In this document: one piece after another, positions 1 to 11,501 of the stretch
Layout: each line of letters opens with the position of its first letter
Numbering within the stretch: the first letter of the stretch is position 1
NCBI GenBank assembly: GCA_003988855.1
Contig: QYAI01000010.1
Location: 1-64,000, forward strand
Direction: 5' to 3'
Length of the DNA stretch: 64,000 bases
DNA from: Arachnopeziza araneosa
Lineage: Eukaryota; Ascomycota; Leotiomycetes; Helotiales; Arachnopezizaceae
The notes under the pieces: model-generated
What the model was told of the DNA's origin: nothing
The model's input: the letters and a program-made list of their open reading frames with translations, nothing else
Database searches by the model: none
Made by a program: the position numbers and the translations under genes

Positions 1-205
1 GCGATGCCGAGCTACTGCAGCAGCGACTGACCTTGTGGTGTTTGTTGGTGTAGCGAGTAAGTAGACCTGCGATGCCGAGCTACTGCAGCAGCGACTNACC
101 TTGTGGTNTCTGTTGGTGTAGTCAGTAAGTAGACCTGCGATGCCGAGCTACTGCAGCAGCGACTGACCTTGTGGTATCTGTTGGTATAGGATGTAAGTAG
201 ACGTG
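1..205. repeat. 68-bp tandem repeat, three copies
   Basis: Three head-to-tail units start at positions 1, 69 and 137, each opening with GCGATGCCGAGCTACTGCAG. The first two are nearly identical; the third diverges over its last 20 bases. Two ambiguous bases (97 and 108) fall in the second unit, as expected where an assembler collapses a longer array. The period is not a multiple of three, so the unit is not a coding repeat. Each unit carries a GTAAGT or GTAAGTAG string. The array probably continues to the left of the window. Confidence 0.9.
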
Positions 206-252
206 TGATTTTAGAAACTAATTATTGTTTTCCATAACTAATAGGACAATAG

Positions 253-2228
253 CTTGATGAATGGATATATGGCTTCGACAATAATTTCGCCCAAAAGTTC
301 AAAGTGGAGTGTGAAGTAGAACTTGATTCCTTGTTAGAATCTAAATCTCCGACCACGGGCTGTAGCCGGAGCCGCTCTATACTATTCGCCGATGGCAGTG
401 TCGATGCATCTGAACTGTGCACTGCTAGGAGAGGTTGCAAGCTATGCGACCTGATTCTTCGTACAGTCAAACGGTATAATAGTGACGGGCGGGATGTTAG
501 AATTACTAGAGTTGGCTCAGCATTGACAATGGGACGCAATGGACAGAGACAACGCATTCTCCGGCTGTGTTCGGATCTAGGTGAGTATTTTCGATTCTTT
601 CTAGACATTTGCGAAAATTAGTTCGCTAAACATCGTATCTTAGGATCCCCAGCTGGATTTAACGGCCAAACCCAAATCAGCTTCCCAGTCTTGCCTGCTG
701 CCGAGAGTCCTCTGCGTTTTGCAATACTTCGCGCATGGCTGCAACAGTGTGACGAACATGGGTGCAAGGATGAAAATCTCAGAGAGGTGTTCCCTACAAA
801 CCTTCTGGACGTGGGTGATCCAAATCGGTCAGAGTACAACCCGGATATCTTGAGGCTCGTTCCTGGTCGGCTAGATATAGGAAAATACATTGCCTTGTCC
901 CACTGCTGGGGCGAACCTCAGTCTGGCGGGGTGCCGGGATATTGCACAACTCAAAAGAACATTACCGATCGTCAAGCAGGATTTAGTATTACCGATCTGC
1001 CACTGACGTTTCGGCACGCTATCAAGGTAACTCGTGGCCTTGGCGTGCAGTATCTTTGGATTGACTCACTATGTATTATCCAAGGCAAAGACGGAGACTG
1101 GGAACAAGAATCCAAGCGCATGCAAGACGTCTACACCTCGGCGTACTGCACAGTCGCTGCAACATCTGCTGTCGATTCGAATGCGGGATTTCTTAAGCGA
1201 AGCATTAGCAGCGAGCATGTTTACGTTCGGAACGGTTTTTTTGGCCGAAAAATCTATGTCTGCACTGGTGTGGCCGACTTCGATGGCGAGGTAGAAAACG
1301 CTCTGCTTAATACTCGAGCATGGGTCATGCAAGAAAGGCTCTTATCTTGTCGAACTATCCATTTCGGCGCCGAGCAAATGTACTTTGAATGTGGTAGAGG
1401 GGTATACTGTGAGGATCTGACTAAATTGATTTGGTAAGAGCTGCAGGAATATCTTCTAAATCAATATGTACTGAATTAAACGTCTTGTACGTTAGCTCAG
1501 GCGGCGATACGAAGTACTTCAAAGCCGATCCCAAATTTCCGGAGTTACTTTTCAATTCGGGATACGCCGAGACATTAAATTTTCTACAGTCCCTCCTAGT
1601 GGATTACTCAAATCGCAAGCTCTCGGAACCTACCGACAGAGCTGTTGCATTATCTGGGCTAGCGGTCCGTATTGCAAATGCTCTAGGTTGTCAAGAACGA
1701 CACGGCATCTTTGATCTATACATTCACAGAACTCTTCTTTGGCGGCGGTCTAGCGTAACAATGACGCGGATCGAGTATGAATCTCGCAAAGTGCCATCAT
1801 GGTCTTGGATGGCATATACTGGAGGCATTGGATTCGTGGATGACGAATTTGGCGATTTGGAATTCTTTGGAAACCTCAAGTTCGCCCAAGGGGACAGAAA
1901 AGCCTTGATCACCGATTTATGGGAGTTTGGGGATTGCCAGTTGAACGAGGAAGAGGCGGAGTCGGAGGCGACATCTCGTAGGATATTAGATTCGGGTGGA
2001 ATGGAAATCGGATGGATCAAGTATGACGTCGGGGATATGAAAGACCTTCGTTTGCAACGAAGTGTTGTTGTAGCGAGGTCCGAGAGCAATCGGTCAGGTC
2101 ACCGAAACTGCTACATATTGGTTGTGGTTGTGAGACAGACAGGGGAGAACGAGTACTCAAGGGCTGGGACTGGAATGATTCAGCAAAGCTACATATCACG
2201 ACAAATGTCCGACGTCCGTATTATTTAA
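253..2228 (+). CDS. HET-domain protein (heterokaryon incompatibility type), 5' end unresolved
   Basis: Exons read as 253..580, 644..1433 and 1496..2228; introns have GTGAGT...TTAG and GTAAGA...TTAG ends and keep the frame. The product has an N-terminal Cys pair (KLCDLI) and then the HET signature: YIALSHCWG, an LPLTFRHAI stretch, YLWIDSLCIIQ, a DW..ES..M.DVY block and RAWVMQERLL. The C-terminal part ends with an SWSWMAY block and a VVVVRQTG...GMIQ segment usual for the family. HET domains mediate non-self recognition and trigger cell death in filamentous ascomycetes; the partner cannot be told. The frame is open from 253 but has no ATG before 529, so a first exon is missing, lies further left, or was displaced by the adjacent repeat. 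The 5' truncation could make it non-functional. Confidence 0.8.
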
Positions 2229-3202
2229 GCAACTTAAGCCAGGAATCTGTACACAGACAGAAATTCCTTGCACAATTGATCGATGACTTCTGAAATGCAG
2301 GTCCGGAGACTAGTTAAGTGCACCGTATTCAGGTCTTTATAATTGCTTGATATACAAGACGTTTCTCAAGGACGAAAATGTACAGTTCTGTGAATTGAAA
2401 TTGAGATAACTTCGGTGCGGAATATCTATTCTTCTCACTGCTGAGACTGGTTCCTGACAGTGATATTCAGGAGCTTCTTGATTGGTGAGAAAAGGCATAC
2501 TTATGTCACAGCCTTATAGGCAGTGCCTCTCTAAAAGAAATCGTTTAACTTAAGGAAAAATAGTTAAAGAAAGTAATGTATTAATACCAATTTTATAGAC
2601 TCAGTAGGAAAAATTTGTGATTCCAAAACTAGAGATTCGTCTCGCGACAGGGTGTATCTCGGGACGCAGGGACGGACGTTAATCTGGTTGACAATCGGTT
2701 CTATGAAAACATTTTAAAGCAGATATATACCTACTTACGAAAGTCTAAAAAAAGAAGTTTGTTTATACACTCACAAATGGGTACATGATAGCACTTGCTT
2801 TGTCGTAGTGAGTATGCAAGCAACAATGAGAACATGCAAGACAGGAGTGAATAAAACGAAAAGTAATGTGACAATGAAGAAATCCTTGAAAATTTCTACA
2901 GGCATCAAACACATCCAGACTACCTGCTGCTATCTTTAATCCCACAATATCTCCATAATATTCCGCCCAACGTCGCCTTTGTTATCTACCGTCTATCACA
3001 ACCGAAACGCCAAAACCAACGATCCCCCTTCCCCTAAAATACTCTACAACAGCAGGTAATGATTTTCTGTTCCCATCACAGCTAAAAAGCCATGTTTGGG
3101 TGGAGGACAGCCCAGTTTCTCCCAACGCTGAAAAAGGATTATGTTAACGCCCGCTCAAACGCCCCAGCGACCAGCAATATAGACAAAAGAAAGAGAGAAA
3201 AA
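2229..3202. other. Intergenic spacer, nothing recognised
   Basis: About 970 bp between a plus-strand gene end and a minus-strand gene end (convergent). It is AT-rich with runs of A and no open frame with family features. It should hold the two 3' untranslated regions. I see no RNA gene or repeat. Confidence 0.6.
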
Positions 3203-5451
3203 TTACCCCGTAACACGTCTAACCCACAAACCTGTAGGCTCGAATACTGCATCCTTATCTCGGCGCTTCCAGGCCCTGTGGAGCCTAAGTCCAATCTCGT
3301 GCTCTTCTCTCCTCACATCAGCCTCCTCGTTCCTCAATCTCTCAACTTTCAGCTTCTCCATCTCTCGCTTTATTCGTACTTCCTCCGTGACGAGTAAATT
3401 ATCCTTTGGCATCAACTCCGTCATTTGTCTAATACTCCTTGTAATGTTTTGTCTTCTATGAGCGAGATTTTCGAGCTGTGCCTGCAACGAGGTGACCAAG
3501 TCGTGCGATGCAGCTTCGGCAGGAGACATAGGGAGGTTCTTGGCGATATTGGAGGTACGCCTGGAGCCAGGGATAGCGGACGTCATACTGATAAATACTG
3601 GAGATCCTGGGGCGACGGCTTTGCGTGTAATTTTTGATATCTGGGGAGAGGATTCGACGACTGTGGGACGTTTGCGATTTATAACTGGTGACTGCTGTGG
3701 CATCGGTGGCATCGGCTCGAAGGAGTCCATGGAGGGGCGGGGCGTGCTCTGTGCTTCTGAGGGGGCATAGGTGGTAACACTAAAGCGGGAAGGAGGCTGA
3801 ACATATGGATCTGAGGGTACGGGGAAAGACTCTTTGAGAGCTTCGCGGAAATTGCGTTCAATAGTTGACGGAGGAGATTCCTGCACGGGCTTTGATTTGA
3901 CTGGTGTACGAACTTCTTTGGGTTGATTGTCTCCCCGTGCAAGAGTTCGAGCTGCAGGCGATTGATTCACGATATGAGGGTCTGGAGTAACGTCGATAGG
4001 GGCATCGTCAAGCACAGACTCTATATTTTGGCCAGTGTATTGTGAATGTTGAGCTGAAACTGGGCTCGTTTCACCATCACCACTTCGGACGATGGTGACA
4101 GGGGTACTATTTCCGGAATTGGATGAAGATACAGGAGAAGCAATACGTTTGTTGTTTTTCTGAGGTATTCTGAGAGGCGCAATATGAGGTTGGTCGGCCA
4201 CAGGGGATACAAGCGCAGTTCGTCCTGTTGCACCTCTCCACTCAGGTCTTTCAGCAGGAACTTGGTTCTTCAACTTCCGAATTCTGTCCCCAAAAGAAGG
4301 GTGGTTGGTCTGGCCTACAGAAATGTTTGTCTCGGTTCCCAATGTGACGCCGGTTTCTTTATGAATGGGACGAAGACCAAGAGCACCGAATTGACCTGGT
4401 TTCACAGATTGCGGCTTTCCCCTTTCGCTCGTTGTAATTTCTCCTGAATATGGATCCCATCTTGGGTCTACAGCTTGTCTTCCTTTGGCTCCACCAACCT
4501 CTTTTCGACTCGCAATTGCTGCAGCAGCGGCTAAACGTTTCTTTTCTCTTCGGATTACTGGAATGCTACTGGATGGAAGATGCGTTCCCTCGGATCTACT
4601 GGATGGCCTCTGGAATCTCAAAGTAGATATGTCCGGCATTTCGTCAACAGGTGATACCTCGTCGTCGTCTGCATTAGCATGCGCCTGGCTTCTATTTATT
4701 ATCAGCTTCTATATTCTTTACGTTTGAGGATCAGACATCAGCAGGTACTGGTAAAAGTAGGGATGCTGTTGACTGATGATTCGAACATCAATATAAGGGC
4801 CAGGTTCAAACTGGCCCGTCAACTTTACTTCTGATGGACGCATCTTATCGAGAAGATCAAGAGTATGTCAAAGTATGATGGTAAAGAATACACATACCTA
4901 GCACCAAGTTCCGGGGAGCTGGGAGGAGATACCTCTTGGTTACCATTAGCCGCGTACTGGTTTCGAGGAAATCGCGTTGCCGGTGATGCTGGGGAGGGTT
5001 GTGAATAGATGGAGGAAGCTGGTCTTAGTGTCGAGTCTTGTATCGAAGGTGTAGGGTCAGGCTTCTGGAGCGGAGGTCCTGGTTCACTAGTGGAGGTCAG
5101 CTGGGGCTCTTATATATCCTCAATAGAATTGCCACTCTGGTGTCGCATGAATTGAACATGCAATGCATCAGGTTCGTTTCTCTCGGGGAGTGGGATCATT
5201 TCGATATGCAGTAAGAAAGAGCCCAGATGAATCACTCACAATGGTAAACGTGGTAGGCTTCTGGGAGCCATGTCTTCTCGAGGAGGTCTGGGTGGTGGTC
5301 TGTTCCTATCTGACGGCACTTGCTTGCGATTTACAATACCCGAATCTCTCGATACGGCATAAATATTATCATCGAAGGTTGAATCAACAGGAGAAAGTCT
5401 GCTCGCAGTTGGCTGGCGAGTGCCTTTGGGATTATTGAGTCTCTTCCACAT
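3203..5451 (-). CDS. Conserved fungal protein, disordered with C-terminal coiled coil
   Basis: Four exons are read on the minus strand: 5451..5240, 5086..about 4898, 4843..4722 and 4691..3203. The first intron has a CTGAC branch site and TAG acceptor; the last has GTAAAG...AATAG. The N-terminal half is rich in Pro and Ser and probably disordered. A basic helix follows (RREKKRLAAAAAIASRK), and the last ~130 residues are strongly charged and helical, ending in a LHRAWKRRDKD...GLWVRR block that looks conserved. No enzymatic domain is visible. The junction of exons 2 and 3 is uncertain: the consensus donor at 4897 leaves two bases, but exon 3 reads cleanly only in phase 0. A weaker donor (GAG|GTATCT) restores the frame, or translation starts at the ATG at 4843. 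Function unknown. Confidence 0.7.
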
Positions 5452-6427
5452 TATGCTGACTTCGACTCCGGAAAGGGTTGGTGTGTGATCTTCGCGGGGG
5501 TGGGGTTATGCGTTGACCGCTCTGCAGATGTTCGTATGATTCACGACTTGAATCCTAGATCGCTGGGTGCTTAATTGAGAGCTTATCAAAACTCCAGATA
5601 TTCCGCAGTGTTGATTTCGTCAAGTTCGTATGTTTTCGAAGAATTGAAGTGCTGCACGAACTAGAATGCTGGGCAACTTGTGAGTATGCGCAGGCGAAGA
5701 TGGACAGTGAATGATTTGAATGTGACAGAGTCAAAGTGAAAGAATAATATGAAAACGCGGCCACAAGAAAAGAGGCCTGGATGGTTTGCGGTTGTTCAGG
5801 TTGTCCGTAAACAGTTCGTGGTCGTTGTCGAGGTCACTGACAATAGCCGCGATGTTGATCTTCGCACAACCAATGAAAGTTCATGACCAGCAGAACAAGA
5901 AGCAAGGAATGAATGAGAAGCGCTGCAGGCCTCGACTGAGAGCATTCTTGAACTCTTGAAAGTTCAAGACTTTTAGGGCGGAATCACGAAGACCAACGGT
6001 TTTGGTTTCTTGAGGGATTCTCAAGCGCCATTGGGGAAATTTGTTTCGTTTCAGAGCAGACATGCTCAACCCCTACCAAAGGTCCAACCAGGAAAATTCC
6101 CCAATCTCTTGAAGTAACCACATGCCTTTTTGATCATGTCCACTTTCTGTGCGTTCCAATTCTCTATATTAAAGATGTTCACCTTCCTTCTCTATTCTCC
6201 ATGTTACGCCAAACTGACACGTTCCTGCAGAAAGCCTTCGTCTCATGATGACGCTGGAATGCAGCTTTCCAACGCCAACGGCTCGGACCTCCACATTAGA
6301 TCAGCTCCCGAGACATGCATGAGATTGGCGCTGTTGTCTGGACCGAGGCTACCGATACTGAGGATTGAGGGATATGAGAAGATTTCCAAATCAACATCGA
6401 TCAAACAGTATTGGTTTGTGGATAAAG
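5452..6427. other. Divergent intergenic region, probable promoters
   Basis: About 975 bp between a minus-strand start at 5451 and a plus-strand start near 6428. It should carry the promoters of both genes. No motif is clear enough to name and no separate gene is supported. Confidence 0.5.
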
Positions 6428-7012
6428 ATGATCACGTCTAAACTCTACAAGTCCGAGGTCCCATTACCAGAAATTAGAGCACACTTTAGGTCGATTCCCT
6501 GGGCCCTGAAACTATTTGACGACCCCTCATTACGCTCCTTTACCTCTCGGCGCAAGTTAATCGATAAAAGCTACACAGGAGACACATTTTGTTCCCGAAC
6601 ATTAGCGACCCAAGACACAATCGCAATATGGCAATCCTTTTCGAGAGCCTCTAGCTCAAGTGATGGCTTTACTGAATTCTTATTCCTGTTGAAATTAGGC
6701 TCAGGTGTCAACGGGCACGTCGACATTTGCCATGGAGGCTTTGTCTCGCTACTCCTGGATGAGGTGATGGGAGCTGCAGCGGAGCACGAGAGACCGAGAG
6801 ATAAGGCTACAATGACGGCAACTCTGAAAGTTGACTTCAAGCGGCCTGTTCCTACTCCGAGTGTGGTCTTATGTCGGTCGAGTTTGATGAAGAAGGAAGG
6901 GAGGAAGATGTGGGTAAAGGGTACCGTCGAGGATGGCCAAGGGATGATCTACGCTGCTGGGGAGGCATTGTTACTGGATGTTGATTCGGTAAAGTCGAGA
7001 CAGAAATTATGA
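6428..7012 (+). CDS. Hotdog-fold thioesterase (4HBT/PaaI-like)
   Basis: A single exon of 194 codons from the ATG at 6428 (the in-frame ATG at 6374 would add 18 residues). The central CHGGFVSLLLDEVMG segment is the hotdog-fold signature of the 4HBT/PaaI thioesterase superfamily: the HGG turn followed by the long helix. A beta strand with the ATLKVDFKRPVPTP pattern follows, as in this family. The N-terminal part around HFRSIPWA resembles the leader of other fungal members. Enzymes of this type hydrolyse acyl-CoA thioesters; the substrate cannot be predicted. No signal peptide or membrane segment is seen. The start is less certain than the fold. Confidence 0.8.
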   Translation: MITSKLYKSEVPLPEIRAHFRSIPWALKLFDDPSLRSFTSRRKLIDKSYTGDTFCSRTLATQDTIAIWQSFSRASSSSDGFTEFLFLLKLGSGVNGHVDICHGGFVSLLLDEVMGAAAEHERPRDKATMTATLKVDFKRPVPTPSVVLCRSSLMKKEGRKMWVKGTVEDGQGMIYAAGEALLLDVDSVKSRQKL

Positions 7013-7646
7013 AGTTTGAGAAGCATGTAGGCTTCGAGAAGGAATCAGCTGTTCCGGGCCGATGGGTGTTCTGGAAGAATGCTACTCTACTCGGGAGGTA
7101 TCAAAGTACGCAGGACCCTACATGCAGGTTTCGGACACAAGAGACGAGATCTGTTCCTTATGCATGCAGTGCTGGTCCGCCTGCAGTGAGCATCAAATTT
7201 AAAGTCACGTGAACAATCACGGGCGATTTTGGAGTCACTTGTACTGAAATGTGATCAAATAATTCACATCAAACTCCCAACTTAGTATTATTCACTCAAC
7301 TAGCTAGAAATACACTACATCATGCAAGTTGTAGAAGTACGAGAATTGGCAAGAGATCACGTTATCCCTCGGTATCGGATTCGGAAGCCGAAAAGTACGA
7401 GCTGAGCTTCAATTCTGACAGAAGAGTGTCAAGGTTTAAGACACTCCCATCAACTGAAGAAAGGTGTCCTCAACAGTGCCAGTCGCAGTGCTTGTACACT
7501 AAAGATTTCTCCCAAAAATTGCCTGTACCTATCTCCATTTCTACGTCTGCGAAGCTCTGGTCCTACAATTCGGAGCTCGTGATACCAGTTCATCTTCCGC
7601 ACACCTTCTCCTACGGCAAGACAAGATGGACTACGTTGAGAACAGA

Positions 7647-8263
7647 ATGACACAAGGTTCACTAAATTCTATTCTAGGCTAATTGCACATTCTAACCTTC
7701 TCTCAGAAGCCGCAAAACCTACACCTTCCCCGGAAGTGTAAGCCCCTCCATCCATCACACTCCGACACAACTGACCCCTCAGACAAACAATCTTCTCACC
7801 TATCAACCTGATCCTCTTCTCCCTCTTCATCCTAATCCTCTATTACAACCTCCGTCCTGCCGCCAAAGTCTCGCTTCCTGCTCCTGCCCCACCAGTCGTC
7901 TTCAAAACCTTCACACCCCCCACCCTCCTCCCTTTCGGCGGCCAGAACAATACACCAGTCTATCTCGCTGTCCGAGGCAAAGTTTTTGATGTCTCCTCCG
8001 GCCGTAACTTCTACGGACCTGGGGGACCATATGCCAATTTCGCGGGAAGAGATGCGTCGCGCGGATTGGCATGTGGGAGCTTTGATGAGAGTATGTTGAC
8101 GGAGAATCTGCAAGGCCCCCTTGATACACTAGAGAGCTTGGGGAGAGATGAGTTAGAGGCCCTGGATGGCTGGGAACAGAGGTTTAATGAGAAGTATCTT
8201 GTTGTTGGGCGGTTGGTGGCTGTGGGTGATGAAGGGAAAGTGGAGGTCAAGGCAAAGGAATAG
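7647..8263 (+). CDS. Dap1/MAPR-type cytochrome b5-fold heme protein
   Basis: Three exons are inferred: 7647..7656, 7707..7737 and 7783..8263, with a TCTAACC branch in intron 1 and CTGACC in intron 2, giving 173 residues. The tiny first exon (M-T-Q-G) uses a weak GTTCAC donor but gives the short N terminus usual in fungal homologues. One membrane helix lies near residues 18-34 (NLILFSLFILILYY), followed by a Pro/Ala linker and the MAPR domain: FTPPTLLPF, VYLAVRGKVFDVS, NFYGPGGPYANFAGRDASRGLA. The tyrosines of the FYGPGGPY loop match the heme-ligand region of PGRMC1/Dap1. The family supports cytochrome P450 steps of ergosterol synthesis and azole tolerance at the ER; that role here is inferred from family. 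Confidence 0.85.
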
Positions 8264-9816
8264 GTATAACAGAGGATAATAATGGATTAGATCTGATTGA
8301 TGGGACTTGTTTGAAGTTTGGGCTAAATTCTGACTTGACTACTTCTAGAGATAAAACTTCCTGATTTTAGGAGGAATTGACATTATTGCATAGCTTGGGT
8401 TCTGTCCATCGCCCTGCTACATCGCAACCATCCTGAGGATAACCTAGCCTCGAATAAATCAGCAACCATGGCTGGGGTCTCTGCATATTGCCAATCGTAG
8501 GTAGCCTCGGCCCATTTCCTCGCCTTTTTCACATTAGCAATTGGCATAGAAATTTCACATTGAAACAAGCAAATATAACCCTGCAACCAAGCAAGTTCGG
8601 CCATCATAGAAACGACATCAGCGATGAAGAGAAAAAAAACCTGTGCTATGAGGATCATGAGGATTGTTTTGGTATTCCGTGTTTAAGCATGCAAGTAGGG
8701 GAGCAGACATCACTACGAAACGGGACTCGATATCGTGCTGGCAGCACTGGAAGGCGGTGTATTCGAATACTTTCCCCCCAGACATGCTTGTTACTCGTTT
8801 TTAAATCAAGTCAGTTTCTGAAGGTTATTAAATTGGGTTCATTTTACCGTTTCCTTCTGTGTAGCTATCCATACACCTCCAAAAAAGATATCTAGACCAA
8901 AAGGGAAAACAAAACATATTTTCGACGATCCCGCTACAATGCAATTAGTACCGAATAGTATTGGCAGGGGGATATTAACATACACGGGACTCGAACCCGC
9001 AATCGTCAGCAAATCCAGGCGACACCGGAAGCTGACGCCTTACCATCTGCGGTTGTTAGTTAGACTATTCGATCACAAGCAAAAGTGTGATCCACTTACT
9101 AGGCCACGAGACCAGACATGGGTCCAGAATTTCTTATATAAATATATACGCAAAACGAACATTCGAGCCGATAGCCCCTCGAAAAAGAGATCCGAGCGAC
9201 CTCTACAGTTAGGCAACAACAATGATTTGTCAAGATTTCTCACTGATACATTCATTTCACTACTGTATTGATCGGAAGCGTATCTTGCCAATCGAACCTC
9301 CTTTGAAGCTTATCTTGCTTTTGTTTCTCTCTTGTCAAACACTGGATTTTACTTTGAGATTGAGGTCATTTGCCTTTTATAATTATATGCTTCCATCGAA
9401 AGGGTATCCTGCAATAGCGGGGGCGGGGTAACTTCTCTCCTCTAGCTAAGCGAAGGAAAGATGTTGATTTCGAGACCTCGCTGCAGTTATTCAATCATGT
9501 CTCATAGAGCTTGGTTGTAAAATGTGTCGCTACCCATACTTTTACACCTGACGTCTTAGGCAGAAAATAAAGCTCTCCCACCTTTGAAAGGCCGACGCAT
9601 CTGCAAAAGTGCAACTCAGAGTCAAGATCCACGCCAACATGATTCAAATCTCTGTGATCCGACTGGTTCTCCGAGAACACGCCACAGCCCAAGGTCAAAC
9701 AAGGCTGCACTTTAAGGCTGCGCAATGCCATGATATAAACTGAAGCCCGCGCTCAACCTCCATTCCCTTCCAACATGGACTTTGCACGCAAATGATTCTT
9801 CTCAAAACCGAAAGTC
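8264..9816. other. Intergenic region with one tRNA-like element
   Basis: About 1.55 kb. Apart from the tRNA-like element near 8975-9060 nothing is recognised. A 91-codon minus-strand frame at 8383-8658 has an ATG but no family signature, and I do not call it. The last few hundred bases probably hold the promoter of the downstream dehydrogenase. Confidence 0.5.
8975..9060 (-). other. tRNA-like sequence (T-arm and anticodon-type hairpin), probable pseudogene
   Basis: The minus strand shows a canonical T-arm, GCGGG-TTCGAGT-CCCGT, matching a Pol III B box (GGTTCGAGTCC). Just 5' is a perfect 7-bp stem, CGTCAGC/GCTGACG, with a 20-base loop. That loop could be a CCG anticodon (Arg) with a 13-base intron after position 37. 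The D region is poor, and no 5' strand pairs with the 3' flank (GTATGTT) to make an acceptor stem. Further 5' (9093-9110) is a second A-box-like string, TGGCCTAGTAAGTGG. It is either a decayed tRNA-Arg or a composite Pol III element. Confidence 0.45.
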
Positions 9817-11501
9817 ATGGCACCTCACGCAGACTCTCAAGAGGATGGTGATACCGATCGTCTGCCAGCTCCATCACGCCCAGAAATGTCCCTTGATCCT
9901 CCACGAATCCTAGTCATCGGAGCTGGGTCTCGAGGAAGGGCATATGCGAGAGCGATTGAGACTTCAACCAATGGGATTCTGGTTGCAGTAGCGGAACCCA
10001 TCACATATAAGAGGAAGCAATACGGAGAGACGTACATATGGGGCAAGTCTGGGCCAGCTGAGGGGCAGGAGTTCACGGACTGGAAAGAATTTCTGGTTTG
10101 GGAACAAGAGAGACGTGTGAAAGCGTCTAGGGGAGAAAAAGTCCCAGAAGGTGTCGATGCCGCATTTATTTGCGTGCTTGATGAAATGCACAAGGAAGTT
10201 ATCGTTGAGTTGGGACCATTGGGTCTACACATCATGTGTGAGAAACCTCTGGCTACGACTTTGGAAGATTGTGTCGAGATATACAAGTCTCAACTGCCAA
10301 ATTTACCTGATACCACCCCGTCGAAGGTCTTTTCAATTGGGCATGTCTTAAGATATAGCCCACATAATATGCTACTCCGAAAATTACTGCTCGAGGATAA
10401 AATCATTGGGGAAATTATGTCGATCAATCATACAGAGCCAGTTGGGTGGTGGCATTTCACACACAGCTATGTTCGGTATGTTCTCCCTTGGTTTCAAGTG
10501 CATTCACACTAATATTCTTCAGTGGAAATTGGCGTAAGGAATCTACCACAGCGCCATCTCTTCTTACAAAATCTTGTCATGATATCGATCTCTTGTTATG
10601 GATGTTTTGTTCTCCACCTGCAAACTCTACCAACCCTGCTCACATTCCCACCACTGTCAGCTCTTCTGGCGCACTCCAATACTTTAACAAGACTCGAAAA
10701 CCAACAGCAGCTGGAAATGCTACAAATTGCCTCTCCTGTCCCATTGAAGAATCATGCAAGTATTCAGCGAAGAAGATATACGTTAATGGTCAAGTCAACA
10801 GCCTCGGAAAAGGCAATACCCATTGGCCAGTCAGTATTGTCCTCCCTGAAATCGAAGAATACATCCATCAAGGCGGTCTTGATGCAGGGTTTTCCGCACT
10901 CACCGACAAACTCGCTGAAAACTACACGGCCGACACGCCGGTATCTGAAGTGGAAGCCAAGAACTGGTTTGGTCGCTGCGTGTGGGAAGCCGACAACGAC
11001 GTCTGTGACGAACAAGTTGTGACCATGACATGGGACAACGACCCACTTCCCAAACATAACACAGATAATGAGAAAGCCCTCATCGGTCGTGGAGCCAAGA
11101 CTGCGATCTTCCATATGGTCGCTCACACGAAAAAGATCTGTGAGAGATACAGCCATATTTACGGTTCAGACGGAGAAATCTATGCAGATAGCCAAACAAT
11201 AACGGTGGAAGATTTTAATACCGGTACGAAGAAGGTTTACAAGCCACATATTGCAGGTGGTGGTCATGGTGGTGGTGATAATGGCTTGGCGCGACAGTTT
11301 GTCCTTGCAGTAGATCAGGTCAAGAATCATGGTATTAGTGTTGAAGAAGCGCAAAGGGTTCATGTAGGTTGTAGTCTCGAAGAGGTGATTAGGAGTCATG
11401 CAATGGTTTTTGCGGCTGAGGAGGCGAGGAAAGGAAAAAAGGTAGTGGATTTCCCAGAGTGGTGGGGTAAGGAGGTTGAAAAATGTTTGGTGAAATCATG
11501 A
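9817..11501 (+). CDS. Gfo/Idh/MocA-family NAD(P)-dependent oxidoreductase
   Basis: Two exons, 9817..10475 and 10523..11501, with a GTATGT donor and TTCAG acceptor, give 545 residues. The N-terminal Rossmann fold shows ILVIGAGSRGRAYA (GxGxxG type, about residues 31-44) and the CEKPLATT motif carrying the catalytic-region lysine of this superfamily. The C-terminal alpha/beta domain contains a glycine-rich GGGHGGGDNGL loop (near residue 460) and a C-x-x-C-x5-C stretch (NCLSCPIEESC). Members oxidise or reduce sugars and other hydroxylated substrates using NAD(P); the substrate here cannot be assigned. It is longer than bacterial members (about 350) because of an N-terminal extension and an internal insert. 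It appears cytosolic, with no signal peptide, and intact. Confidence 0.9.

Noticed and set aside
1..205. CRISPR-like array
   Set aside because: Units are directly abutting with no spacers, in a eukaryotic genome; it is a simple tandem repeat.
4770..4790. A T-arm-like string (TGATGTTCGAATCATCA) on the minus strand
   Set aside because: It lies inside a clearly coding exon (IDVRIIS) and has no other tRNA arms.
8383..8658. 91-codon minus-strand open frame
   Set aside because: Has an ATG but no domain, splice support or coding-like composition.
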